Positions 8,042 through 14,553 are shown, counted from the stretch's first letter. The stretch: DNA of 14,816 bases from JAYEMH01 sp034717985 [NCBI: Candidatus Ratteibacteria bacterium] (GCA_034717985.1 JAYEMH010000002.1:1-14816), one strand, 5' to 3'. The notes: generated by a model from the sequence alone, not told the origin. Program-made: numbers and translations.

Positions 8042-8155
8042 ATCTTAATTGCTCAAGACCTGTAGTTTTGCCGTGAACCACGTAGGATTCACGGCCCTGC
8101 ACCCAAGGTGATGCAGGGCGTCCTTATGTTTCCATAAGTTTACCTTTATCTAGAA
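8025..8155 (-). ncRNA. Variant cyclic di-GMP-I (GEMM) riboswitch aptamer
   Basis: Read on the minus strand, the landmarks come in GEMM order. P1 5' strand is TTCTAG (8150-8155). AAAGGTAAAC (8138-8147) corresponds to the canonical CAAAGGCAAAC. A hairpin CTTATG-GAAA-CATAAG (8123-8138) carries the GNRA loop. GGACG (8119-8123) and CAAAACTACAGG (8059-8070) together match the canonical GGACGCAAA core. A short TCTT/AAGA stem is followed by ATGGCTGAGTTGCC, like the canonical ATGGCNGGGTTGCC. P1 3' strand is CTAGGA (8025-8030), pairing with TTCTAG over six base pairs. The core is interrupted by 48 bases. The class assignment is by eye against the known family and has not been scored by a covariance model. 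It precedes the giant gene by about 450 bases. Confidence 0.65.
8071..8118 (-). other. Two-hairpin insert splitting the GEMM core
   Basis: This stretch is made of two hairpins with no bases to spare. CCCTGC...GCAGGG (8095-8118) has a bulge. CCGTGAA...TTCACGG (8071-8094) has a one-base bulge and loop TACGT. Deleting exactly these 48 bases restores GGACG-CAAAACTACAGG. The insert could be a peripheral extension that stacks on the junction, or a second sensing or protein-binding element. Confidence 0.6.
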
Positions 8156-8175
8156 CCGAATATTAAATCATATAA

Positions 8176-8204
8176 AGTATACCACATAATACCCGCTAAA
8201 GCAA
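8176..8204 (-). promoter_or_regulatory. Sigma70-type promoter of the riboswitch leader
   Basis: Minus strand -35 TTGCTT (8199-8204), a 17-base spacer, then -10 TATACT (8176-8181). The start should fall near 8169, about 15 bases before aptamer stem P1. Spacing and hexamers are close to consensus, which supports a transcribed leader rather than read-through from the toxin gene. Confidence 0.7.
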
Positions 8205-8261
8205 AAAAATCTCCAATATTGGTTCCGGTGGCGCTGTCGGAGGAGAGAATTGAGTTTTGTA

Positions 8262-8744
8262 TTATGTGTAATGCTGAAAAAAATGTTCGGGCGTAAAGGC
8301 AGTGATGAACCGCGAAGCAATCTTGAGAAACTCGCTGTCACGAGAAATAAAAACGGTAGGTTTTAAGGTAATAGCTAATCCCAATAATATTGCATCAAAA
8401 GGGTCTAATTTGTTCTGCGCCTGCAATTTATTTGCCTCAAGCAGGCCTATTTCGTCAGGAATAACAACCTCGAGAATACTTGTAATTTCATTAATAGAAT
8501 TTTCAATTTGGTGTTCACTGTATCCTTTTTTCCGTCGCAAGAGATATCTGATTTCTAAAAGGGTGGTTAGGCAAGTTAAACCTTTAAATTTCTCACTTTC
8601 AATAAGGGTGATTATGTTATATGGTGTTTCCCAAAGTTTCCTTTTGGTCGATGTTTCAACCTCTTGGGTAAGCCAGTTAACAACCACATCAGTATCAAGA
8701 ATGATGGCCTCGATATTCTCTGGATTACGATTTGACTTTGCCAT
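8262..8744 (-). CDS. PIN-domain RNase toxin (VapC-type)
   Basis: 160 residues. The acidic residues of PIN nucleases are in place: D17 and D19 in LDTDVVVNW, E64 in TTLLEIRYL, D114/D117 in DPFDAILLG and D136 in SRDSEFL. In this family they bind Mg2+/Mn2+ and the enzyme cuts RNA, often tRNA, when not neutralised by its antitoxin. The target here cannot be told from sequence. It starts 20 bases inside the preceding small gene, with AGAGG about 8 bases before its ATG, so the two are translationally coupled. The N-terminal extension before the first strand is slightly longer than usual. The gene appears intact. Confidence 0.85.
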   Translation of the reverse strand: MAKSNRNPENIEAIILDTDVVVNWLTQEVETSTKRKLWETPYNIITLIESEKFKGLTCLTTLLEIRYLLRRKKGYSEHQIENSINEITSILEVVIPDEIGLLEANKLQAQNKLDPFDAILLGLAITLKPTVFISRDSEFLKIASRFITAFTPEHFFQHYT

Positions 8745-8907
8745 AGAGAGTACCTCTTAGTTCTTTAATAAAATGGGTGCTGGTTTTCCCTTCAGGGATA
8801 ATACCTCTGAATTTACCTAATAATTTATCAGCAATGTTTGTCTTCTTTGGTTTAGGTTTTATTTTAATTAGTTCTAATGCTTCAATTGCTTGTTGTAAAG
8901 TTGACAT
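8725..8907 (-). CDS. Small VapB-like antitoxin
   Basis: 60 residues from the ATG at 8907, which is preceded by a strong AGGAGG at a proper distance. A GTG nine bases further upstream overlaps that site and is unlikely. The N-terminal half is a helical, lysine-rich segment. The C-terminal half (GKFRGIIPEGKTSTHFIKELRG) resembles the toxin-wrapping tail of VapB proteins, with the F-G-I-P and F-I-x-E-x-R pattern. No obvious DNA-binding motif is recognised, so the call rests mainly on size, overlap with the PIN gene and that tail. It should neutralise the PIN toxin and may repress its own promoter. Confidence 0.7.
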   Translation of the reverse strand: MSTLQQAIEALELIKIKPKPKKTNIADKLLGKFRGIIPEGKTSTHFIKELRGTLYGKVKS

Positions 8908-8927
8908 TATTATCACCTCCTAAAAAA

Positions 8928-8956
8928 ATGATAGCATAAGTATTAAGGAAAAGCAA
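8928..8956 (-). promoter_or_regulatory. Promoter of the VapB/VapC-type pair
   Basis: Minus strand -35 TTGCTT (8951-8956), 17-base spacer, -10 TATCAT (8928-8933). Initiation about 7 bases later falls at or just before the AGGAGG ribosome binding site, giving a leader of about 15 bases. Confidence 0.5.
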
Positions 8957-9025
8957 GAAATATACCTATTTAGTAATGTCAAGATAATTGAGGGATGCTA
9001 TCTTTTTCAGCAGACCCTGCTTAAA

Positions 9026-9108
9026 CCAGTTGTGTCAAAAATGTGCGCATCTCTGAAACATACATCTCAAATTAGTCAAGACTATTTTTAGACACATCTA
9101 ATTCTGGT
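9026..9108. repeat. Imperfect inverted repeat between the two toxin modules
   Basis: ccagttgtgtcaaaaatg near 9026-9043 is mirrored by atttttagacacatctaattctgg near 9084-9107, with a gap of a few bases in the right arm. The ends are about 80 bases apart and enclose no ORF. It could be the remnant of a small mobile element or a paired RNA structure. The rest of 8957-9140 shows nothing else I can support. Confidence 0.35.
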
Positions 9109-9140
9109 CAGAATATAAGAAAGGAAGGGTTTAACGGAGT

Positions 9141-9443
9141 TTACTGTTCTAACTTTTTCAATCTATGGAACAATTCGTCATATACTTCGTAATCTCTTCG
9201 AATGCCAACCTTAATCACTAAAACCAAGATTTTATCTTTTACTATTCTATAAATAACTCTATACTCCCCTATCTTTAACTTCTGATAATTCTTGTATAAT
9301 CCTCTCAGCGGTTCTCCGTATTGTTCCGGATTTTTAGAAAGCTTTTTCCTGATGACTTGTATAATCTTCTTCTTTTGATGAGCGTCTAATTTCTTAAAAT
9401 CTTTTTCTATAACTAAACGATGGATTTTAACTTTCCATATCAT
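9141..9443 (-). CDS. RelE/ParE-family toxin
   Basis: 100 residues from the ATG at 9443 (MIWKVKIHR...), the usual opening of RelE-like toxins. A longer start at 9476 would add a lysine-rich tail and overlap the antitoxin. The sequence shows the family pattern: an N-terminal strand, a lysine-rich helical pair (KDFKKLDAHQKKKIIQVIRKKL), then PLRGLYKNYQKLKIGEYRVIYRIV and KVGIRRDYEVY. RelE proteins cut mRNA in the ribosome, while ParE relatives poison gyrase; the R-rich C-terminal half favours RelE but does not prove it. It begins 4 bases after the stop of the Phd-like gene, a classic antitoxin-first operon. Confidence 0.85.
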   Translation of the reverse strand: MIWKVKIHRLVIEKDFKKLDAHQKKKIIQVIRKKLSKNPEQYGEPLRGLYKNYQKLKIGEYRVIYRIVKDKILVLVIKVGIRRDYEVYDELFHRLKKLEQ

Positions 9444-9447
9444 TTTC

Positions 9448-9723
9448 TTAAATTTCTTCTTCGGCCTTTTCGGCATCTATATAGTCTGCCAGGTTAGAAT
9501 TTCTCTCTCTTTCCTTAGCCAGATAACCTAAGGCAAAATCTTCCAGGAATTCCAAGGCTTTTTCCATCTGGTTGTATTTTTCAATATCCAAAAGCACAGC
9601 CATCAATTTATTTCTCTTCCCGATTAAAACCTTATGATCTTTTGCTGTCTTTAGAATTTCATCTATCTTTGTCCTTAATTCAGACACCCCGACCAGGGTT
9701 GTCTTTTTATCAAAAGTATACAT
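9448..9723 (-). CDS. Phd/YefM-family antitoxin
   Basis: 91 residues from the ATG at 9723, chosen because GGAGGTG lies at ideal distance just before it; the ATG at 9738 precedes that site. The Phd/YefM signature is visible: VGVSELRTKIDEILKTA, then VLIGKRNKLMAVLLDIEKYNQM, the DNA-binding fold. The acidic C-terminal tail (EKAEEEI) would be the disordered toxin-binding part. It should neutralise the RelE-like protein encoded 4 bases downstream and repress its own promoter. AT-rich near-repeats of atttaaa upstream are plausible operator sites. Confidence 0.85.
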   Translation of the reverse strand: MYTFDKKTTLVGVSELRTKIDEILKTAKDHKVLIGKRNKLMAVLLDIEKYNQMEKALEFLEDFALGYLAKERERNSNLADYIDAEKAEEEI

Positions 9724-9742
9724 CTCTTTCACCTCCATTTAA

Positions 9743-9771
9743 AATATACCACATATCAACTTAAATGTCAA
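9743..9771 (-). promoter_or_regulatory. Consensus promoter of the Phd/RelE pair
   Basis: Minus strand -35 TTGACA (9766-9771), 17-base spacer, -10 TATATT (9743-9748). Expected start near 9736, which coincides with the first base of the GGAGGT site at 9731-9736. Related atttaaa-tata sequences at about 9737-9748 and 9782-9795 could be repressor half-sites. Confidence 0.65.
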
Positions 9772-9887
9772 GTCAATTATCATTTAAATATACACTTTAA
9801 ACGGCATTTGAAAAATAGCAAAAAAATCCCTCAGAAAATATTTGAATCCCTTGGAATTTAAGTCAGTGGCAAGAGATAATTAGCTTT

Positions 9888-9920
9888 ACCCCGTTAGAGA
9901 ACAAAATTCTCTAACGGGGT
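9888..9920. terminator. Perfect palindrome directly after the small partner gene, terminator-like
   Basis: accccgttagagaa and ttctctaacggggt form a perfect 14-bp stem around loop caaaa, starting at the stop codon of the gene on the minus strand. The minus-strand tail is TAAAGCTAATT, not a U-tract, so it is a poor intrinsic terminator; it may instead be a dispersed palindromic element or protect the 3' end. The rest of 9772-9887 shows no gene. Confidence 0.5.
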
Positions 9921-10166
9921 TTATCTCAAAACGTTCAATATCTTTTGCTTCTCAGCTTTATTAAAGTCCTTTCCATAAAACCTTAAGAAAATTTCCTTTC
10001 TCATCGTCTGAGATGTTATTCCTGGATTATGATTAGCTATCGCATTCTTTACGATTTGTTTAGCCGTATCAAACATAGAACAACCCATAAGCAATCTTTC
10101 TTCCTTGCTTTTTGCCATAATAAGTTGATAAAATTTGGAATTCATTGCCGGGCTAGTATCAATCAT
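9921..10166 (-). CDS. Small conserved partner of the nucleotidyltransferase
   Basis: 81 residues, no named function. It has a mainly helical composition with the block RLLMGCSMFDTAKQIVKNAI (25-44) and a C-terminal FLRFYGKDF. I recall similar small proteins beside nucleotidyltransferase genes in other bacteria, but cannot verify this here. Its ATG lies inside the last codons of the preceding gene (8-base overlap), so the two products are likely made together and may bind each other. There is no HEPN R-x4-6-H motif, so it is not a standard HEPN/MNT toxin. A role as antitoxin, toxin or adaptor is open. Confidence 0.75.
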   Translation of the reverse strand: MIDTSPAMNSKFYQLIMAKSKEERLLMGCSMFDTAKQIVKNAIANHNPGITSQTMRKEIFLRFYGKDFNKAEKQKILNVLR

Positions 10167-10707
10167 TTTTCACTTCCTTATATATCTGGCTTAAATCTAA
10201 CTTTCCTATCCAGACTTTAATATAGTCCATATCAAGACCCTTTACCGTCCCTAATAAGTTTCGCACGTCGTTTAATTGCATTTCTGAATGGCTGCTTTTA
10301 GCCCAATTTAACTTTGCTAAAATTAAATCTTCGGCTGAAATAAACCACATTGGATTGGTTTCTATTAAAATTTTTTTTCTTCGAAGGAAAGCAGTGTTTT
10401 GAAACTCTGTTCCTTTTCGAATAATAAAGTCTATTTTAATCACATATTGATTATGGATCAGATTAAATATACCTTGCTGCAAAATTTCTTTTTTAATCAT
10501 TTCCTTGTCTATGTAAAAATCGCTTTGAAAAAGGTCAACGAATTTATTGACATCTGGATATGCCAATTCTATGACAATATCTATATCCCTGGTCATGCGT
10601 GGCACCGTATAATAATTTGCCGCAATAGAACCTGAAATCATATAGGTGATATTCGCCTTATTTAAACGCTGGGTAATTATCCTCAGCACTTCAAGTTCTT
10701 CAGTCAC
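10159..10707 (-). CDS. MNT/AbiEii-like nucleotidyltransferase
   Basis: 182 residues. The core of the polymerase-beta nucleotidyltransferase fold is present: G26-S27 (MISGSIAANYY), D41 and D43 (TRDIDIV) and the third acidic residue D93 (IKIDFII), which together bind the metal and NTP. The C-terminal half (AEDLILAKLNWAKSSHSEMQLNDVRNLL) matches the helical tail of AbiEii/DUF6036-like proteins. Members with known roles transfer nucleotides to tRNA or proteins, some as toxins in type IV or MNT-type systems. The substrate is unknown here. It follows the dCMP deaminase gene by 25 bases and may be read from the same operon. Confidence 0.8.
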   Translation of the reverse strand: MTEELEVLRIITQRLNKANITYMISGSIAANYYTVPRMTRDIDIVIELAYPDVNKFVDLFQSDFYIDKEMIKKEILQQGIFNLIHNQYVIKIDFIIRKGTEFQNTAFLRRKKILIETNPMWFISAEDLILAKLNWAKSSHSEMQLNDVRNLLGTVKGLDMDYIKVWIGKLDLSQIYKEVKND

Positions 10708-10732
10708 GTTTTATTTACCTTAAATTTCGCCT

Positions 10733-11221
10733 TTAAAATTTATTTTTAGAAAAGAAACTAATCAACTTTACCTCAACCTTGGCTTTTTTAAGGAAGGAAA
10801 TGCCGTTTTGGGGGCGATTTTCTTTAATACAAACGATTCGGTTTATCCCGGCAGAAACGGCCATTTTAGCGCAAAGGATACAGATTAGCCCATTAACGTA
10901 AAGAGTGGCTCCTTCCGAGGCAATGCCGAACTTAGCACATTGGAAGATAGCTGAAGCCTCGGCATGGGTACAATTCCCCACTTCATAGCGAGTGCCGCTT
11001 TTAACCCCCTGGGCTTCTCTTTCACAATAATTCAAATCAATGCAGTGCTCTCCTCCGGGAATACAGGTTCCGTTATACCCGGTGGCGATAACCCTTTTAC
11101 CCCGGACGATTACCGCCCCGACTTTTTTGCGCAGACAGGTGCTGCGTTTAGCCACAAAATTGGCTAACTCTAAGAAATAATCATCCCAGGACGGTCTCTT
11201 CGGCCTTTTTTTTAAACCCAT
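10733..11221 (-). CDS. dCMP deaminase (ComEB-type)
   Basis: 162 residues. It converts dCMP to dUMP in the cytosol, feeding thymidylate synthesis. The zinc site is H86-A-E88 (CTHAEASAI), with E88 as proton shuttle, and C114-x-x-C117 (ICILCAKM). The usual proline before the first of these cysteines is isoleucine here, a mild deviation. The opening RPSWDDYFLELA and the TGYNGTCIPGGEHC block, with extra cysteine/histidine residues, match the bacterial dCMP deaminase family and its second zinc site. It begins 16 bases after glyA, in the last housekeeping position of the operon. GlyA supplies the methylene-THF that thymidylate synthase would use with the dUMP, so the pair make functional sense. Confidence 0.9.
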   Translation of the reverse strand: MGLKKRPKRPSWDDYFLELANFVAKRSTCLRKKVGAVIVRGKRVIATGYNGTCIPGGEHCIDLNYCEREAQGVKSGTRYEVGNCTHAEASAIFQCAKFGIASEGATLYVNGLICILCAKMAVSAGINRIVCIKENRPQNGISFLKKAKVEVKLISFFSKNKF

Positions 11222-11237
11222 AATATTTCTCTAACCG

Positions 11238-12491
11238 CTATTTTAGCCGTTCGGCATATAGAGGAAACTTTTGGCAGAGTTTTTCAACCTCACCTTTTAT
11301 CTGCCCGATTAAAGCCTCATTGTGCAAATCTTTAAGGACCGCCCCAATCCAATCGCCAATCCGGCGCATTTCTTTCTCTTTCATCCCCCGGATGGTCAAG
11401 GCCGGGGTGCCAATTCGCAAACCGCTGGTAACAAAAGGACTGCGGGTTTCAAAGGGAATGGTATTCTTATTAACAATAATGCCTGCCCGGTCTAAAGCCG
11501 CTTCGGCATCTTTCCCGGTCAGGTCTTGAGGGGTCAAATCAATTAGAAAGAGGTGATTATCCGTTCCTCCGGAGACGACTCTAAAGCCATTTCTTTTCAT
11601 TTGGCCGGCTAAACTGGCCGCATTTTTCAGGATTTGCTGCTGATATTCTTTGAACTCCGGACTGAGGGCTTCCTGGAAAGCAACCGCTTTGGCCGCAATG
11701 GTATGCATCAAAGGTCCCCCCTGAATTCCCGGGAAAATCATCTTATCAATTGCTTTCGCGTATTTCTCCCGGCATAAAATCATTCCTCCCCGCGGCCCGC
11801 GCAGGGTTTTATGGGTCGTGGTTGTAACAAATTCGGCATAAGGCACCGGATTGGGATGTAATCCGGCGGCAATCAACCCGGCGATATGGGCAATATCAGC
11901 CATTACCACCGCGCCAACCAAATCGGCAATTTTTCGAAAGGCCTTAAAATCCAAGATTCGGGAATAGGCGCTGGCGCCAACCACAATCATTTTCGGCTGA
12001 TGCTCTAAAGCCAGGCGGCCTAAACTATCAAAATCAATCTGCTCGGTTTTTTTATCCACTCCATAGGAAATAAATTTGTAGAATTTTCCCGAAAAATTCA
12101 CCGGACTGCCGTGGGTAAGATGTCCCCCGTGGGATAAATCCATTCCCAGAACCGTATCGCCAAACTTAAGAACGGAAAAATAAACGGCCATATTGGCCTG
12201 TGAACCGCTATGAGGCTGAACATTAGCGTGCTCGGCGCCAAAAAGTTTCCTGGCTCTTTCGATGGCTAATTCTTCGGCGCGGTCGACAAATTCACAGCCG
12301 CCGTAATATCGCCGGCGGGGATAACCCTCGGCATACTTATTGGTCATTACTGACCCCTGGGCTTCCAACACCGCCTCGCTGGCAAAGTTCTCCGAGGCAA
12401 TTAATTCAAGTTTATTTGCCTCTCTTTCTGTTTCTTCTTTTATGGCCCGGAAAATCTCCGGATCTACTTTTATAAGATTCCTATGATTCAT
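11238..12491 (-). CDS. glyA: Serine hydroxymethyltransferase
   Basis: 417 residues, full family length. This PLP enzyme interconverts serine and glycine with transfer of a one-carbon unit to tetrahydrofolate. Visible signatures are [10 protein letters not shown] and [15 protein letters not shown] near the N-terminus, the cofactor-binding [12 protein letters not shown], and the Schiff-base lysine K228 in [14 protein letters not shown]. The C-terminal [20 protein letters not shown] is also typical. The ATG is preceded by GGGAG at a suitable distance. Its place after rpiB and before dCMP deaminase links it to nucleotide synthesis; purD and purE lie further up the same strand. Nothing unusual is seen. 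Confidence 0.97.
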   Translation of the reverse strand: MNHRNLIKVDPEIFRAIKEETEREANKLELIASENFASEAVLEAQGSVMTNKYAEGYPRRRYYGGCEFVDRAEELAIERARKLFGAEHANVQPHSGSQANMAVYFSVLKFGDTVLGMDLSHGGHLTHGSPVNFSGKFYKFISYGVDKKTEQIDFDSLGRLALEHQPKMIVVGASAYSRILDFKAFRKIADLVGAVVMADIAHIAGLIAAGLHPNPVPYAEFVTTTTHKTLRGPRGGMILCREKYAKAIDKMIFPGIQGGPLMHTIAAKAVAFQEALSPEFKEYQQQILKNAASLAGQMKRNGFRVVSGGTDNHLFLIDLTPQDLTGKDAEAALDRAGIIVNKNTIPFETRSPFVTSGLRIGTPALTIRGMKEKEMRRIGDWIGAVLKDLHNEALIGQIKGEVEKLCQKFPLYAERLK

Positions 12492-12532
12492 CTTTTCGTC
12501 TCCCTTTTCCCTTCTCCCCTTGTTTCTTTGTA

Positions 12533-12985
12533 TTATTTAAAATATTTCTTCTCTATTGCTTTTACCTGATTTATCCGCCGCCGATGCCTTCCGCCCTCAA
12601 ACTTGGTTTCTAACCATACCGTTAGCATTTTTCGGGCAGTTTTCTCGGATATCGCTTCATCGAACACTAAAATGTTGGCATCATTGTGCTGGCGGCTCAA
12701 TCGGGCTGTTCTCAGGTTATGACAGAGGGCGGCGCGTATTCCTTTTACTTTATTGGCCGCAATCGAAAATCCAATCCCTGAACCGCAGATAAGAACCCCG
12801 CGAAAACATCGTCCCGTTTGAACGGACAGCGCGACCTGGAGGCCAATCTCCGGATAATCGGCTGATGAGACCGACGGACAGCCAAAATCAACAAAAGGAA
12901 TTTGCCGTCGGGCTAAATCCCTCTTCAGGTTTTCCTTAAGTTTAAAACCGCGGTGGTCGGCTCCGATGGCCACTTTTTTTTTCAC
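12533..12985 (-). CDS. rpiB: Ribose-5-phosphate isomerase B
   Basis: 150 residues. It interconverts ribose 5-phosphate and ribulose 5-phosphate. Family marks are GADHRGF (8-14), the catalytic cysteine C67 in CGSGIG, H100 in [10 protein letters not shown] for ring opening, and the phosphate-binding FEGGRHRRR near the end. It uses a GTG start that overlaps the TGA of the ywlE-like gene by 4 bases, so it is translationally coupled. The start is followed at once by nine A residues (12974-12982), a slippery run. RpiB supplies ribose phosphate for the PRPP used by the pur genes upstream. Confidence 0.95.
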   Translation of the reverse strand: MKKKVAIGADHRGFKLKENLKRDLARRQIPFVDFGCPSVSSADYPEIGLQVALSVQTGRCFRGVLICGSGIGFSIAANKVKGIRAALCHNLRTARLSRQHNDANILVFDEAISEKTARKMLTVWLETKFEGGRHRRRINQVKAIEKKYFK

Positions 12986-13482
12986 AGTTTTTTCACCTTT
13001 TTTAAAACACCCGGTAAACAGTTTTTAATTTTCTCTTTGGTTTTAATATAGTAGGATAATGGCTTTCCGATTGGATCCGGAAGATCCAGAAAACTTTCTT
13101 CCGGCAGAAATTCATTAATCAGGAATACCTTCCTGCTTATGGCCGGGCTTTTTTCTATCAAATTAGCGCGGTGCCTTTTCTCCATGACGATAATAAGCTC
13201 AGCCTGATTCAATAAATCCGAACTGAGTTTTTGCGACCGATAATGCCGGACATCTATCCCCTCCTGGCCAAGGACCTTGATGGTTCCCCGGACAGGTTTT
13301 AATCCTAAGCGGACAGCCGTTCCGGCCGAGGCAACTTTAATCTTCCCGTCAAGGCCATCTTCTTCCAGTATTTTTTGAAAGAGGTTATGGGCCATAACAC
13401 TCCGGCAGCTGTTTCCGGTACAGACAAATAAAACCAATTTACCATCAGTTTTTTTATGCAAGGGCTTCTCTAACTTTCTCAA
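12982..13482 (-). CDS. ywlE: Low-molecular-weight protein phosphatase (YwlE-like)
   Basis: 166 residues. The phosphate loop is C21-TGNSC-R27-S28 and the general acid is D136 in LPDPIGKP; both define the LMW phosphatase family, in which the cysteine attacks the phosphoprotein. In Bacillus YwlE a threonine at the loop position held here by S25 allows phosphoarginine as substrate, whereas tyrosine phosphatases have a bulky residue. Arsenate reductases also carry serine, so specificity is open. The TTG start at 13482 overlaps the end of tsaC by 29 bases; TTG codons at residues 8 or 15 would suit the typical short N-terminus better. Neighbour order matches ywlC-ywlE-ywlF-glyA of Bacillus. Confidence 0.85.
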   Translation of the reverse strand: MRKLEKPLHKKTDGKLVLFVCTGNSCRSVMAHNLFQKILEEDGLDGKIKVASAGTAVRLGLKPVRGTIKVLGQEGIDVRHYRSQKLSSDLLNQAELIIVMEKRHRANLIEKSPAISRKVFLINEFLPEESFLDLPDPIGKPLSYYIKTKEKIKNCLPGVLKKVKKL

Positions 13483-14062
13483 GCTTGATTTTTCCCGGCC
13501 TCAGGATTCGCCATCTTTTTCCGCTTAAATCAATTACCGTCGAGGGTAAGGCCGCCCGGGTTCTGCCTCCGTCAACAATTGCCTCTATCCGGCCGTCAAA
13601 ATTTCTCCTCACTTCATCAGCCGTCACCGGGTCTTTTCTTCCGGAAAGATTTGCGCTGGTTACTACCAGCGGCCTGTTTATCTTTTTTAAAATTGCCAGG
13701 CTGATTTTATGAGCCGGAATTCGAATCCCGATTTTTCCCCGCTTCTTCTTCAGAATCAGGGTAATCGGCCCGGGACAAAACTGTTTTAATAAAATCTGCG
13801 CTTCATCCGGAACGGCCGGAATTAAATCGGCTATTTTTTTTACCGAGGCTACCTGAACGGTTAAGGCTTTTCCCTGCGGCCGTTTTTTTAAACGATATAT
13901 TTTTCTGACCGCCCGGCGGTTTTCCGCCAGCGCCGCCAGACCATAGACGGTTTCGGTGGGAAAAGCAGCCAGTCCCCCTTTTTCCAAAACCCTGACAATT
14001 TCTTCTATTTTTCCCGGCTCGGGCCGGGCCGGATTTATCTTAAGCCATCTGGTTTCTGGCAT
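13454..14062 (-). CDS. tsaC: Threonylcarbamoyl-AMP synthase (TsaC/YrdC-Sua5 family)
   Basis: 202 residues, the YrdC domain only, without the C-terminal Sua5 domain. It makes threonylcarbamoyl-AMP from threonine, bicarbonate and ATP, the first step of t6A formation at position 37 of ANN-decoding tRNAs. Signatures are GGLAAFPTETVYGLAA (29-44), RPQGKALTVQV, CPGPITLIL, IGIRIPAH and PLVVTSANLSGR. Its ATG shares one base with the TGA of purE (TGATG), and its 3' end overlaps the phosphatase gene. The basic KKRPQGK segment and the RIPAH strand would hold ATP and bicarbonate/threonine. Intact, nothing odd. Confidence 0.93.
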   Translation of the reverse strand: MPETRWLKINPARPEPGKIEEIVRVLEKGGLAAFPTETVYGLAALAENRRAVRKIYRLKKRPQGKALTVQVASVKKIADLIPAVPDEAQILLKQFCPGPITLILKKKRGKIGIRIPAHKISLAILKKINRPLVVTSANLSGRKDPVTADEVRRNFDGRIEAIVDGGRTRAALPSTVIDLSGKRWRILRPGKIKLEKVREALA

Positions 14063-14553
14063 CAGAGCAATTGCTTATTGCTTTCTTTAACCTTTTTGGC
14101 TAAATCATTTTTATACGATTGAAGTTTTAGCCGGATTTTTTTATTTTCCAGGGCAAGAATTTGCGCCGCGGCAATCCCCGCATTTACGGCGCCGGATTTT
14201 CCTGCCGCCATCACCGAAACAGGTACTCCCCGGGGCATCTGCCACATAGAGACAAAGGCATCTATTCCCTTAAACATTTTTGCGGCCAGCGGCACGCCAA
14301 TAACCGGAAGACTTGTTTCAGAAGCTATTACCCCGGGTAAATGGGCGGCGCGGCCGGCCCCGGCAATAATCACCTTGAATCCTTTGTGCCCGGCCGTCCG
14401 GGCAAATCTCATTGTTTCCCTGGGACTGCGGTGGGCAGAGAGTATAAACATCTTGTAGTCAATATGAAACTCTTCTAAGATTCCCCCCACCTCCTGCATA
14501 ACCGGTATATCCGAATGACTGCCCATTACCACGGCCACTTGAGGCTTTTTCAT
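14062..14553 (-). CDS. purE: N5-carboxyaminoimidazole ribonucleotide mutase
   Basis: 163 residues, class I PurE length. It moves the carboxyl group of N5-CAIR to give CAIR in purine synthesis, working as an octamer in the cytosol and normally with PurK, which is not in this window. Active-site marks are MGSHSDIPVM (10-19), SAHRSP with H41 (39-44) and AGAGRAAHLPG (64-74). The start follows GGAGAAG at a normal distance. It lies 21 bases after purD and runs into tsaC, forming the upstream end of the operon seen here. Confidence 0.96.
   Translation of the reverse strand: MKKPQVAVVMGSHSDIPVMQEVGGILEEFHIDYKMFILSAHRSPRETMRFARTAGHKGFKVIIAGAGRAAHLPGVIASETSLPVIGVPLAAKMFKGIDAFVSMWQMPRGVPVSVMAAGKSGAVNAGIAAAQILALENKKIRLKLQSYKNDLAKKVKESNKQLL

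Noticed and set aside
8071-8118. The two hairpins considered as the terminator of the PIN toxin gene
   Set aside because: No U-tract follows either hairpin on the minus strand, and a new promoter lies between the toxin stop and this point. They fit better as an insert in the riboswitch.
8201-8260. Weak terminator for the PIN gene (ccaatattgg followed by T7 on the minus strand)
   Set aside because: The palindrome has no loop and the T-run abuts the -35 box of the next promoter. The evidence is too thin for a call.
8302-8760. 152-codon plus-strand frame opposite the PIN gene
   Set aside because: The minus strand carries complete PIN catalytic residues and an overlapping antitoxin, so the plus-strand frame is a shadow.
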